Positions 1 to 10,518 of a DNA stretch of 64,000 bases are shown piece by piece. The DNA is from Cylindrotheca closterium. Taxonomy: Eukaryota > Bacillariophyta > Bacillariophyceae > Bacillariales > Bacillariaceae. The stretch lies in the NCBI GenBank assembly GCA_933822405.4, contig CAKOGP040000001.1, positions 929,036 to 993,035 of the forward strand, in the 5' to 3' direction. Each line of letters begins with the position of its first letter. Positions within the stretch are counted from its first letter, which is position 1. The notes below the pieces were generated by a model. It made no database searches and was not told where the DNA came from. It was given only the letters and a program-made list of their open reading frames with translations. The position numbers were made by a program, and so were the translations under genes.

Positions 1-607
1 AGAACGAAGCGTAACACTGAGCCATCTCGTACGCAATTTTCCCTGTTTTATTTAGCCGAATGCCTTCATGATCGGTACGGGGACAGAACCACTCTCCGTT
101 TTGAAGAGCCGCGTCCAATTCGCTACACGATTTCGTATCGTCGTCAATGAGGAGGCGAATTTGGAAAGTCGCAGATGATTTCCAACCTGGTGATTCTCGG
201 TCCAAGGAATATGCGCTCAGCACTAGATTTTGAAAGTCTCGTTCCCATAATTTCATATTTGCATCTTCGAGTCGGGGTTTGTTGTTGAAATCGAGAAAGT
301 AGACTTCCCTTTTTGTAGACTTTCCATGTTCAAAGAGTTCCAAAGCTACTCTATTCGATGTTCCTCGGAAGATTGCTGGAACAACAGCCTTAACCGCTTC
401 TGAAATGTAGGCCACCACATCCTGATGCCTATTGACACGGCACTGAATTCCTAGAAACTTGGTGGGGGCAAAAGTTTCCTTTGGGTAAAGATGCCGTGTG
501 AACAAAATGGAATGAATGAATATCTCGAGCGTCGCACACCACAAGGAATGAAGACTGTTATTGTTGTCACCGTCGTTTTGGGCTGATGAGTGTGCATTGG
601 ACGGCAT
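1..607 (-). CDS. REV7: REV7/MAD2L2-like HORMA-domain protein, 3' end outside window
   Basis: The reading frame opens at an ATG at 607 and stays open for 202 codons to the window edge, so the C-terminus is missing. After a short polar leader comes a HORMA-like sequence: a helix followed by RHLYPKETF, then a segment with NRHQDVVAYIS, a strand with RVALELF, and near the edge a safety-belt-like part (GIRLNKTGKIAYEM). The YP motif is shared by MAD2 and REV7, but the part from NRHQDVVAYIS onward fits REV7 better. REV7 is the adaptor subunit of DNA polymerase zeta and, in animals, of shieldin; it grips partner peptides. MAD2 is the main alternative. No intron is needed in the visible part. Confidence 0.68.
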   Translation of the reverse strand, partial: MPSNAHSSAQNDGDNNNSLHSLWCATLEIFIHSILFTRHLYPKETFAPTKFLGIQCRVNRHQDVVAYISEAVKAVVPAIFRGTSNRVALELFEHGKSTKREVYFLDFNNKPRLEDANMKLWERDFQNLVLSAYSLDRESPGWKSSATFQIRLLIDDDTKSCSELDAALQNGEWFCPRTDHEGIRLNKTGKIAYEMAQCYASF

Positions 608-959
608 TCGTATCCACCAATGATGGAAGTAATACAACTTGCCTCCAATAATGGTGTTTTCACGACACGATGTGGTGCTATTCCCTAAAATGGGGGACAA
701 GGCATTTGATTTCAGAGGATACGAACGCCCCCTAATTGAAACTCAAGGTTTGATTGATTGATTCGGATACCTTTCAACGTCCGGTACGATACTGCATACG
801 CACCAAACAGAATTTGTCGTGGAATGTACAGTATTTGGCACGTCTACTGTAGGATTCTATCAGGATACCGTAGAGCACATGGCTGGTGGGGGTATAGTCG
901 AGTTTACAACAGATTCATAGTAGGTAGTAGCCAGCAGTTATCAACAATCCAGCATTGTT
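608..959. other. Intergenic region between REV7-like gene and kinase
   Basis: This 352-base stretch holds the upstream region of the REV7-like gene and the 3' flank of the kinase gene. A 92-codon plus-strand frame at 758-1036 overlaps the kinase exon and has no protein-like features. I see no RNA gene or repeat. Confidence 0.5.
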
Positions 960-2203
960 CTAACCTCTCCAGCCTTCGTTGTCTCTCGGTAATTCTGACT
1001 GTTCTGCACCTTCCATTACCCAAGGGTGATCTCTGATTTCCATAAGTGACAATCGGTCCCGAGGATTCTCCATCAGCATCCGTTGCAGCAAGTCTGCTGC
1101 TTCTGGACTAATGGGTTTCTGCCAGCTATTGAGCATCTTTGCAAGTTTTCCCTTTGCGACCATCTTATACCGCGGATCCTCTGGTCTCGCAAACTCCCAC
1201 GGAGGCAATCCCACCAACATGATAAACAAAATTACACCGCATGCCCATATATCGATTGCAAAGCCATCAAAAGGTCCCTCGCTCGTCAGAATCTCTGGAC
1301 TGATATAATTTGGCTTTCCACAAGGTATCAGTGGAGGTATTAATCGCCGTAACCCTCCTCCTGTAACATCTCCCACTGCCCCATTGTGATTCGAGTATGG
1401 TACCCGGAGACACATGCCTAAATCAATCACTAATGATTTCGTATATTCATCAATCAAAATGTTCTCCAGTGACATATCTCTATGGCACACTCCCATTTTC
1501 TGCAAATGTGCCAGTCCCTGTAAGTTTGTATCACAAATTTGAAAAGGTTAGCAATGGGCATGGGTATAGCAGACTAGCATAGTCAAGGCATGCATAATCT
1601 TCCTCAATGACCCACCTCGAGGATCTGCTTAAACCAAAATCTAGCCATAGGTTCGGGGAATCTTCCTGCTTGTTGTACAAATCCAAAAAGATCACCAGAG
1701 TTACAGAATGGCATAAACATCAATAGGTACTCTTCATCTTGCAAAACATCCAGTACCCCCATAACATTCGGGTGGAATTCCCTTGATACAAATTGCATCG
1801 CAGCGACCTCTTTCTGAGGATCTTCTATGTGTTGCAAGTCTCTAATTTTTTGCCAGGACATGATTTTCCCGGCTGCCTTTTCTTCCGTCACTTCCCATGG
1901 TGTATCAAAATCATTTCTAAACTTCAGAACAGTACATTCCTTCACCACTCCAAAGATGCACTTTTTCAGTTTTCTCCCAACCCAGTACGCTCGTTCTGGA
2001 GGTCTTCCATCATCGTGGTGTTCATAAATAATGTTTGAAACTGTCAAAACTTCATTGGTGATTGGATTGAGTACTGGGGCATCTACTCTGACGGCCCTGC
2101 CAACCTTTGCTTTCTCAAACGGAAGATGCATGGCCGGTGGACCATTCTGCTCGATCACTTCATAGGTCGCTGATGCGTTCTCAATGAAGGTTATGTCGGA
2201 CAT
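960..2203 (-). CDS. Divergent serine/threonine protein kinase
   Basis: There are two exons, 2203-1616 and 1517-960, joined across a 98-nt GT-AG intron, giving 381 residues. The catalytic half is clear: CHRDMSLENIL (HRD loop, about residues 207-217), a metal-binding motif written DLG rather than DFG (228-230), a KPNYISPEIL activation-segment end, and DIWACGVILF. The N-lobe is weak: the glycine loop is not canonical, and VLKF (exon 1) is the likely ATP-anchoring lysine strand. A leader of about 80 residues precedes the domain. The family looks closest to CAMK/SNF1-type kinases, but I cannot assign a subfamily. HRD, the N of the loop and the D of DLG are retained, so activity is plausible. Confidence 0.85.
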
Positions 2204-3080
2204 GGATTAAATCAAGGATCGCCTACTCCTCGAATCCACTCTCTATTGTTGCAATTTTCGGTAGACTGTATATTTGTGGTGCTGATTCTGCGCTGTTGTC
2301 TCTTGATTTGTGTTTCATTGATGCTCACAAGATTTTGGCTTTTTTCCCTCTCAACCTGCGAAGCCAAGCAGCGAGTAGGTACAGCTACAGCCCTCATAGG
2401 AAGCTCCGAGAACTCAGCTCGTCCCACGATCCATTTGAGATCTCTACTGTACTGGGTACGCGAATATTGTACTACGCTAGCTTGCATGAAAGGGCAGCTC
2501 GCGCGCTGGATTGTGCACCCCTGTCGTCTTGTCGTCACGCGTCACGTCCATCGTGTCATGCTGATGTCGTCTCCAGTCTTGCTGAAGGACTTCTCCGATC
2601 AAATACACAGTCGGATGATTCATTCGCTCAACCTGGCGTCGTTTGTTTCCATGTTGACGATATCTTTCGACATTCCACGTTTTTCATGGTAGGTTCTCTA
2701 CGGGCGCAGACTCCACGCAGGCAGTCAAGATACCTCCTTGAAGGAATATCCGGAAAGATGAACAATTTGTCCATGTCCCTCACCTTTTCCAACTAAATTG
2801 AACCCCTTAGCTCAATTCGAAACCCTGAATTGCAAGTGGCTTTGATATACTACACCCTTGATCATCTTGCTAGTTCGTTCCGTTCCATTACGTACACAAC
2901 AACCCGAGTAAACCGATTGGCTGGAGAGTTCAGGACACTACTCAACAACAGAAGCAACACCATTCTAATCAACTATGTTGTAATTTGGTAATCCGGTTCA
3001 AATAGTCTATTTTTATCCTTGTGCATTGAGTCATTGCGCAGAAGAGTATCGTTTAGGGCTAGGGTAGAATACTCCTGCAA
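2204..3080. other. Intergenic region, no supported gene
   Basis: These 877 bases separate the divergently transcribed kinase and Alba-like genes. Two overlapping plus-strand frames (2246-2692 and 2296-2796) are open but show no domain, no composition typical of the neighbouring proteins and no splice partner. They are best regarded as chance frames in a promoter region. Confidence 0.5.
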
Positions 3081-4087
3081 ATGTCATCCACGGGAGAAAA
3101 GAAGGCCTCTGAGGGATTGTCCAGTTTGAACACACCTGCAACTAAAAGTGCACAGCAATCATCATCAGCGGGAAGAGATGATGAAAGCACGCAACAAACA
3201 CAATCCGAAAAAGCGATACACGAATCCGCAGCAGCACAAAGTCTACAAGAAGATGGCGAAAGTGCCAAGGCAGACCCACGTTGGGGTCCAGCCCATGATA
3301 CAAAGCAACAACCCAGCCACGCGGAACCCTTCAGTGGGCATGCAACAGCATTAGCACCGTCTGATACAGCAGAAGGCGACCAGCCGCCAAGGCAAGTTAT
3401 AGCTGTCAGTGCATCCAAAGGACCCGCTGCCTTTTTCAATCTGGCTAGAAAGTTCTTGGTTACTGATGAAATGTGCGATCTTTCAGCACTTGAAGGAGCC
3501 ATTGTCTCAGCTGTTGATGCTGCTCACTTACTCGAACGATCACAATTAGCAACGATAGTAAGGTACGTTCTATAAGCTATTGGAAGGGGAATCGAATCAC
3601 TTTATCGGGTGTTTGATGTCGCTGTTCACATCTTACTTTTCTTTTTCTTCAACGCAGAGTTCATACCTCTTATGTCAGTGTTGAGCCAAAGCGAAAGAAA
3701 CAAGTCATCGAAATGCAGGGTTCTCAAGAAGAAAACCTGAAACCTGTTTCGGAATCTTCCAGTACTGCTGAAGTCTCCACAGAGTCGCTTACAGTAGAAA
3801 AAGGCGCAACTTCCCAACCACCAGAAAGTCAAACCCAATCTAGTAAGAATCCACCTCCGCAAAAACCGAAGACACAACCGCCACAGCGCAATACGCCAGG
3901 AGGTCGCGAACTTCGAAGGGCTCGAATCGTCATCACTGTAAAGAGGACTGAAAGTTACAAACAGTGGTTGCTAGAGAATCCCTTGCAAGCCATTATTGCG
4001 GGAGGTTCCGACGATACCGAGGACGAAGAAGGAGGGCCTGAAACCTCACTAGCAGCATCGGCTGCAAGTGCGCAAACTCCCAGCTGA
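3081..4087 (+). CDS. Alba-domain nucleic-acid-binding protein
   Basis: Exons 3081-3562 and 3658-4087 join across a 95-nt intron (donor GTACGT, acceptor CGCAG) to give 303 residues. The first 110 residues are low-complexity and polar. An Alba-like core follows: ALEGAIVSAVDAAHLLER, then LATIVR|VHTSYVSVEPKRKK, where the intron falls inside the conserved strand. After a disordered insert of about 60 residues comes the closing strand ARIVITVKRTESYKQWL. Alba proteins bind RNA or DNA as dimers; eukaryotic members act in chromatin, RNase P/MRP or mRNA control. The long insert between the two core parts is unusual. The C-terminus is acidic and disordered. Confidence 0.72.
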
Positions 4088-4865
4088 CCCCGTTGCATAT
4101 ATTCCATATCAGAGATGCACTCTGACTAATACCATCCAATGATCACCATTGGCATCAGTCTGCAGACGATAGACACCCACCACTCGACTTGATTGCCTCC
4201 GATCATCTAGAAGCTATAATTATTTTACGATAGAGCCTTGTTACACAAGCAGCAAGTTTCACTACTAAGTAGCCAGCTCATTGCGCCCGATCTGTATTTT
4301 GTAGAAGTTCTGTGGGTTGTGTGCTGTGATGATAGCAAGGAAGTCTGCCACGCTGTTTATATCGGAATGCGATGATGATCCAACTCCTTCCTGATCTTTA
4401 TCAGGCAATGAAATGTGAGAAGGAGAGATTTCGGGGCAGCATCTGGAATGGCTTGTTCATCGTCAAAAGGGCCGATTTTGGAAGTTCATACTGTATTTGG
4501 AGTCAATGTTGGATACACAAGTGATCTGCGATTTTACTTGTAAGTGCTATCGGCGGTCGGGAGGAATCTTTAGCTGTGCATCGTGAAAATATAACATTGT
4601 GGTGTCCTTCGTATCAACAGTGATACAAAGAGAGAGAAGAATGGAAGGACTATTTAGTCTTCAGTGTGTCACTTGAACCAGCCGATGCTGGTGTAACGGT
4701 GATTGTACTCATGACTGCAAAGAACATTGATCCCATGCATATTGAAGATGGACTACCTCCGTAGGACGGACAGGCCACCACGAAAACAAACGAAATCTGA
4801 AAATCATGAGATTGAAAGTGATGCCAACATACTGAATACATATAAATAGGAAACAAAACAGCGCT
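4088..4865. other. Gene-sized gap, possible unresolved minus-strand small gene
   Basis: This 778-base slot lies between the 3' end of the Alba-like gene and the start of the PPR-methyltransferase gene. On the minus strand several short pieces read like protein, notably a frame from about 4435 down to a stop near 4270 that includes NSVADFLAIITAHNPQNFYK, and an upstream piece within 4650-4856. I could not find splice sites that join them without a stop or frameshift. It may hold a small multi-exon gene, a decayed gene, or only chance frames. Confidence 0.25.
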
Positions 4866-7182
4866 ATGTTTTCAAAACACTACACAAAAGCAGAAGATCA
4901 ACGGCAATTCGATTTTCCAGATAGAAGACAGAACAAGCAACCAAAACCAAAAAGGCGAAGGGGGAATTCTGGTAAAAGAGAACCAGGACCTTTTGAAGAA
5001 AATGGGCCAAAGCAGCAGATGGAACGACCGAACAAAAGGAAGAAGACTGGCCCATCTGAAGAAGCTCTACTGTTATCTGCAAAGCTTAAGGAGCTCTCTA
5101 GAAATAAGAATCTAGATGCTGCCCTGAAGGAGTATTGGGATTCATCAAACGACTCGATACGTGATGGCCATCATGCTTGTATCATGGTGGATTGCAGCGC
5201 TCGATGCGGAAAAATATCTGTAGGTATTATGGAGATCATTGGCGTGAAAATCCACGATCAGTCTATATTGACTTGTAGAATTCTAATCTTGCCATGCTCA
5301 TGCTTTCAGGTTGGCGAGGAAATCATTGAACGGTTGACGAAGAGTGGAAAACATGTTAATGTTGAGACCAAGACAGCGCTGATAAAGGGCTACGTGCACT
5401 CTGGGGAAATTGCAAAAGCAGAAAGTGTCTTCCTTCCTATGTGCGAATGCAAAGGTGTGTATATCGTCGAATCATCTTGTGGATACTTTAATCTATCTCA
5501 CAATTTGTGTAGCAAAGAGTGATCTTCCAAACATAAGAACTTTGAATACACTGCTTAGGGGCTGTCTATGGTCTGCAGCTAGCATCGGCAAGAATAAGGT
5601 GGTAACTGGTGGGGTCGTCACTTCCGAAAAAGCATGGGCGCTGTACAAAGGACTTGTCGAACGCCATGCATTGTCCAGTCCTGACATTTCATCTTATGAG
5701 TATTCGATCACACTTCTTTGCCAAGCTCTAAAAACAAAAGAGAGCGAGGAACGAATTGAGGAGCTTAAAAATGAATTTGGAGTTTCGAAAGATATGACAA
5801 GCCTTGATCAAAGCGTCACGGAGTCGCTGTCCTTGTCATACTTGGGACTAGCACGAGCCTATGCCATCTTGTCAAACAATGCAAAAGCAACTGACGCTTG
5901 CAAGAATGCAATTGACTTCGCAATTCTTTCAAAGGAGGCGCTAGAAGCAGGCAAGACACCAGAAGACGATTATAGAAAGAGAGGGAAGAACATATCAGAA
6001 AGCAGACTTGAATCTAATACACTATACCGGGGGCACCGGCTTTCCGAATTTGAGTCTGAAGCAAAAACCATTAAGGACATTGTTTCCAATAAGCAAGATG
6101 AAGGCTCGAGGTCTCGAGAATTGGCGAGACGTCTACTACTTCGTTTGCTGGTCTTCTCGGGAGGAGGCACCACAGACCTGGAGCTAGCAAACGAAGCAAA
6201 GTCCGAAGAAGACTGCTCCGTCCAACATCGCCTGGTCCATGCGGCGTACTTCAACTATGGTTTGGATATCCCTCTAAAGAGTCTTGGCGTCGAATTTGGT
6301 AAAGATATCAAGGTCCTTAGAAAGCGTGATTGCAATCGGATCCTAGGAAGCGTTGGCTTGCAAGGAGGTATCATTGATGACACTGGTTTGGTCGATTTTC
6401 GACGGCTCTTCAACGCTGGAACAGGGAAGACGAAGTCCAAGCGCAGAAAAAAGAGAATCTTAGAAATTGAGCTTGGTTCTGGATTTGGTGACTGGGTTGT
6501 GAAGCAAGCCATGACATTCCCCGAGAAGGATTATCTCGCTGTCGAGCTGCGTGCCGACAGAGTTGGCCAGACTTTCGCAAGGTCTTCGATTCTGTCATCT
6601 GTGTCTCCACTCGAAAACTTATGCAGTGTCGGTGCAGAGAGCGGCTCGCTATTGCTGGATCATGTTGCAAAGGAGTTGGTTTCTACGATATATATTAACC
6701 ATCCAGAGCCACCCACGCAGACCTTCGGAGCTGAAACTACAAACCTTGAAGCTATCATGTCGGGCGGCGATGAACCGGCACATATGCTTTGCAGCAGGAC
6801 ACTTGTCGCTGCTGCAAAATGTCTTACTAAGTCATCACATGGAAAGCTTGTCATTGTTACGGACAACCATTGGTACGGGCGCCTCATCTGCGCTACTTTT
6901 GTTAGGATCGCGCGTCAAAATCCCAACCTTTTCCAGCCAGTCGATCTCAGCAAGCACCATTACGAGGAAGTCGAAGCATTCCCTGTAGGAACGTTGAACC
7001 AGCTTCCTGTCATTATGTATGAAGGCCAACCTGGAGAGGCTATTGGGCATGCAAAATTAAACAAAGATGACAAGGGGTCCAGCTACTTCGACCGCCTGTG
7101 GCGCAGCGGGGCGGGATCACACGCTGAGAAACGGTCAAGATTTGTGATTGTGATGTCGCGAAATCAAGGTGCAGATAGTTAA
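4866..7182 (+). CDS. PPR protein fused to TrmB-type tRNA (guanine-N7) methyltransferase domain
   Basis: Exons 4866-5219, 5310-5454 and 5513-7182 (introns of 90 and 58 nt) encode 722 residues. The N-terminus is lysine-rich with no clear transit peptide. Residues about 85-330 contain helical pairs of pentatricopeptide type (for example KTALIKGYVHSGEIAKAESVF and NIRTLNTLLRGCLWSA). From about residue 470 there is a class I methyltransferase of the TrmB family: ILEIELGSGFGDWVV (SAM site, about 481-495) followed by KDYLAVELRADRVGQ, as in TrmB. The family's FPDPWPK step reads INHPEPPTQ here, so the tRNA-contact site is altered. PPR tracts bind RNA by sequence, so I infer an RNA-guided methyltransferase, probably for organellar RNA. 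Compartment and substrate are unknown. Confidence 0.8.
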
Positions 7183-7510
7183 GGATAGATACTTTTGCTT
7201 CTACCGGTAGCTACAGTAAGATTTCCCAATGACTGCATTAAAACTGAATTGATATTGATAGTAGACGTATCAAAATCAAACCACTGTAATAAACTGAACT
7301 GTCCTTGCCTCTCTATTGTAGGAGGACAATGACTATTGCCAAAGGCCGTACGGCCTTCGACCGTATGCCAACTGTAGTCAATGTGATCGAACGGTCTACG
7401 TTTGACACAAATGACAAACGTTGGCCAAGTTCAAAGTCTGTCCTTCGTCGCACCAGTGATGTGTTCAAGAGTTCACAACATCAGAGACCTGCTTCCAACA
7501 AAACATCAAC
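7183..7510. other. Intergenic region with a perfect palindrome
   Basis: This 328-base stretch is the promoter region of the TPR-methyltransferase gene. It contains the palindrome AAGGCCGTACGGCCTT at 7342-7357 and one TACCGGTA at 7202-7209. A 69-codon frame at 7305-7514 ends across the next start and has no protein-like character. Confidence 0.5.
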
Positions 7511-9180
7511 ATGAGAGTAATCTTCTTCCTGCTGGCCTCGATCATCTGGAATCAGCAAGTACCTTGCACGCTGGCAAAAGATTCCACGCCAGATGACTAC
7601 CTTGCCATGGCCGACGAGTCCCTTGGGAGAGGGTTGAATGAAAAGGCAATTGGGCTCTATGAGAAAGGAATTAGTGCTCTGGGAGAAAACGAGTCCTTGC
7701 TCACTGTAATGTCTCTTGAAACCAACATGGCTTCCGCGTTATCAGCAGTAGGTCGGAACGAAGAATCGATCAAAAGCTACCGCAAGGCCATCCTGGCTTA
7801 TAAGGCAAAGATCGACGAAATTGATGATCCAGAAACAGTTAGCCATGCCAACGATATTGCCTCCACCGCGTCTTTCTACATGGGAATGGTCTACCAAGAC
7901 ATGTCGGAGCCACAGAAGGCCGTCGATGCTTATGGGTATACGTATGTATTGGACCCCAAACATTGGGCATCACTGGCCAATCTAGCGAGCGTTCTGCATG
8001 ATCAAATGAAGCTTCATGACGATGCGTTGGATGCATACAACAAGGCATACGAAATTCTGACACAAACAGAGTACGAACCAACCGATCCTCCAGAAGAAGC
8101 AAACCCAATTTTGTCCCAGATTCAATATAGAATTGGGTTGTGCTTGAGTCATAACCTTGACAGAAAGTGTGCTTTGTCAGACGATCCTGACATGAAACCA
8201 GTGTCCTGCAAGGAGATGGCGACCCATGCCTTTTCATTAGCAGTCCAATTCGACGACCGAAATGAATCTGCAAAACACATGTTGGCCACCATTACAGCAG
8301 ATGCAACAATGAAGCGAGCATCGAACGAATATGTCAAGAACCTCTTTGACGAATATGCACAAAAGTAAGCGCAATCTCTGAATCATCATCGTTTCCAAGT
8401 CCTCTCGATGTCAGCTCTTGCCTTTTGCTCACGAACCTTGCTATCTTTATCGTCTCAGCTTTGAGCATTCACTGGTTGAAGAGCTAGGGTACACTGGGTA
8501 TGAAAAGCTTCGACGTGGTTTTGATAGAGCACTTGGAGACAAGATTGAACCATTTTCTCTTGTCGTAGACGCTGGCTGTGGAACAGGCCTTGTTGGAGAG
8601 CAGTTCCGAAACGTGAGCTCCTATCTGATTGGCGTGGACTTGAGTCAAGCCATTTTAGACGAGGCAGAAAAGATGCGGCCAGGATTGTACGATGAGAGAA
8701 TCGCTGCCGATGTAATGGACGTCTTTCGGCAGAGAAAGCCAATCTCGTTGATTGTGGCTGCCGATTCCTACATATACTTTGGTGATTTGCAGCCATTGTT
8801 CGAAGCCATGGTAGAAGGTCTTGCTGACAATGGTGTTGCTGCCTTTACCTTGGAAAATGTGGATGCCGAAAGCGAAGAAACGTATGTATGCGGTAGCATC
8901 TTCATTGAATTGAATGTTCTTGTTTCTCACAATCGTACATATGATCATCATCATCGTTCTGCCATTCAGACTGACCGAAACCAAACCAGATTGGAGGTGG
9001 CAACTGACAGCATCGGGCCGATTCGCTCATCGAAAAGACTACGTGGAATCTATCGCAACAGATGTGGGTCTGGAGGTGATGTACAACGAGGTTATGGATG
9101 GATTCCGTCACGAGCATGGCAAGTCAGTCCGGGGTAACATGTTCATTGTGAAAAAAGTCATGAACGAAGCAGAGCTATAA
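7511..9180 (+). CDS. Signal-peptide-bearing TPR plus SAM-dependent methyltransferase
   Basis: Exons 7511-8364, 8459-8881 and 8970-9180 (introns of 94 and 88 nt) give 495 residues. The N-terminus is a typical signal peptide (hydrophobic residues 4-12, then a small-residue cleavage region near 22). Residues about 27-280 are tetratricopeptide-like helical pairs. The junction NLFDEYAQ|NFEHSLVEELGY and the SAM motif VVDAGCGTG (about 320-328) match the group of methyltransferases in which TPRs precede a class I domain and which share the LFDxYAxxFExHL signature. The substrate is unknown. The signal peptide is odd for this group and implies entry to the ER, secretory system or plastid. No KDEL-type tail is present. 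Confidence 0.8.
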
Positions 9181-9250
9181 AACAAACAGGCAGTCAGCAG
9201 CACAATACCAGATAAACATTTTTGCTTTTTATTGGATTACTGCAATCAGA

Positions 9251-10518
9251 TTAGGAGGTGGCTCCCTCGCTAGGAGCTGTTTGGTTTGCTCTGGCTGCTT
9301 GTTCACGCACTGGGGCAAAATAGGCATGTGCCATGGCCTCCTTGGCGGAGAGTCGCTCTTGGTGATCATATCGCAAAAGTTTGGATACAAAATCGATTGC
9401 TTCTTCGGAAACAAGGTGCTGGTTCTCGGGTGTGATGAACTTTTGCCAAGACTTCTTGGAATGTCTTCCAAGGATTCCATCAAAATGGGGATCCAATTCC
9501 AAGTCATAAGTATCAAGGTAATGGAAAAGTTCTTCAGTTCCAAGCACCTTGGCAATCTTCACCAATTGATCGTAGTTATCGTGTCCATGGAAGAACGGCT
9601 CTTTTCTGAAAATCATACCTGCAAACATGCAACCAAGACTCCACATATCCAAAGCGTAGTCATACTCTTGCAAATCCACCAACAATTCAGGTCCTTTGAA
9701 GTAGCGTGATGCGACACGCACATTGTATTCTCTTCCAGGGTGATAGAATTCTGCCAAACCCCAATCAATGAGCCGAAGCTGTCTTTTCTCGTGATCGATC
9801 ATAACGTTATGTGGCTTGACATCGCGATGCATTACCCCATTGGAATGGCAGTAGTCGAGTGCTTTCAGCAGTTCAAATATGTAGTACCGAATATCATAGT
9901 CCGAAAGTGTTGGGTAAAGGATCTTGAAGTCTGTATTGTTCACGTGTTCAAAGATGAGAGAAGGCGTTTTCGATTGAGGGTCTCGAACGACATCTAACAG
10001 TTGAATAATGTTGGTTCCCCCGCACATGTTTTGCAAGATTTTGATTTCTCTCTTAATTTTCTTCTTCTTCACGGGCTTGAGAATCTTAATGACACACTTT
10101 GTATTGTTGACCACGTTTATGCCTTCAAACACCTACCAAATAAAAAGAAATAAGCAATGAGACAAAAAAAGGTGAGCACCAAGATGATACGTGCCACTAC
10201 TTGTTTTCCAATACACGAACACAACAACAACAACAACAACAAGAAAAACATACCTCGCTGTACTTTCCACGCCCAATTTTTCGAATGACTTCGTATTCCT
10301 CTTGGTCTCCCCAGTTGACGGTGAGGGCTTCATAGTCCCAGTAATCTCTGGGTCTGTGGACATTGACATCCGGATACACACTGCGAATGGAATGGAATGG
10401 AATTGAATTGGCATTGTGAGAGAGATGAATCAATCAGGGCATTGGTATATTTGACAGTCCAAATTGCCGAATGGCCATATGATCAAATGCTAATGGCAAC
10501 ATACCGTGCACGACTCAT
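9251..10518 (-). CDS. CK2A: Casein kinase 2 catalytic subunit alpha
   Basis: Three exons, 10518-10505 (14 nt), 10380-10254 and 10132-9251, with introns of 124 and 121 nt, encode 340 residues, the usual length for CK2 alpha. The start [22 protein letters not shown] is only recovered through the tiny first exon and matches the family. Diagnostic features are [12 protein letters not shown] (glycine loop), [20 protein letters not shown] (the basic stretch unique to CK2), [26 protein letters not shown] (DWG instead of DFG) and [15 protein letters not shown]2 is a constitutive acidophilic kinase working in nucleus and cytosol. No regulatory beta subunit gene is in the window. Confidence 0.97.
10221..10243. 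repeat. (CAA)n tract in CK2 alpha intron 2
   Basis: A run of about seven CAA units lies inside the second CK2 alpha intron, near the 5' splice site on the minus strand. It is a simple microsatellite. Confidence 0.8.

Noticed and set aside
2246..2796. Overlapping 148- and 166-codon plus-strand frames upstream of the Alba-like gene
   Set aside because: Two frames overlap each other, have no recognisable domain and lie in a divergent promoter region.
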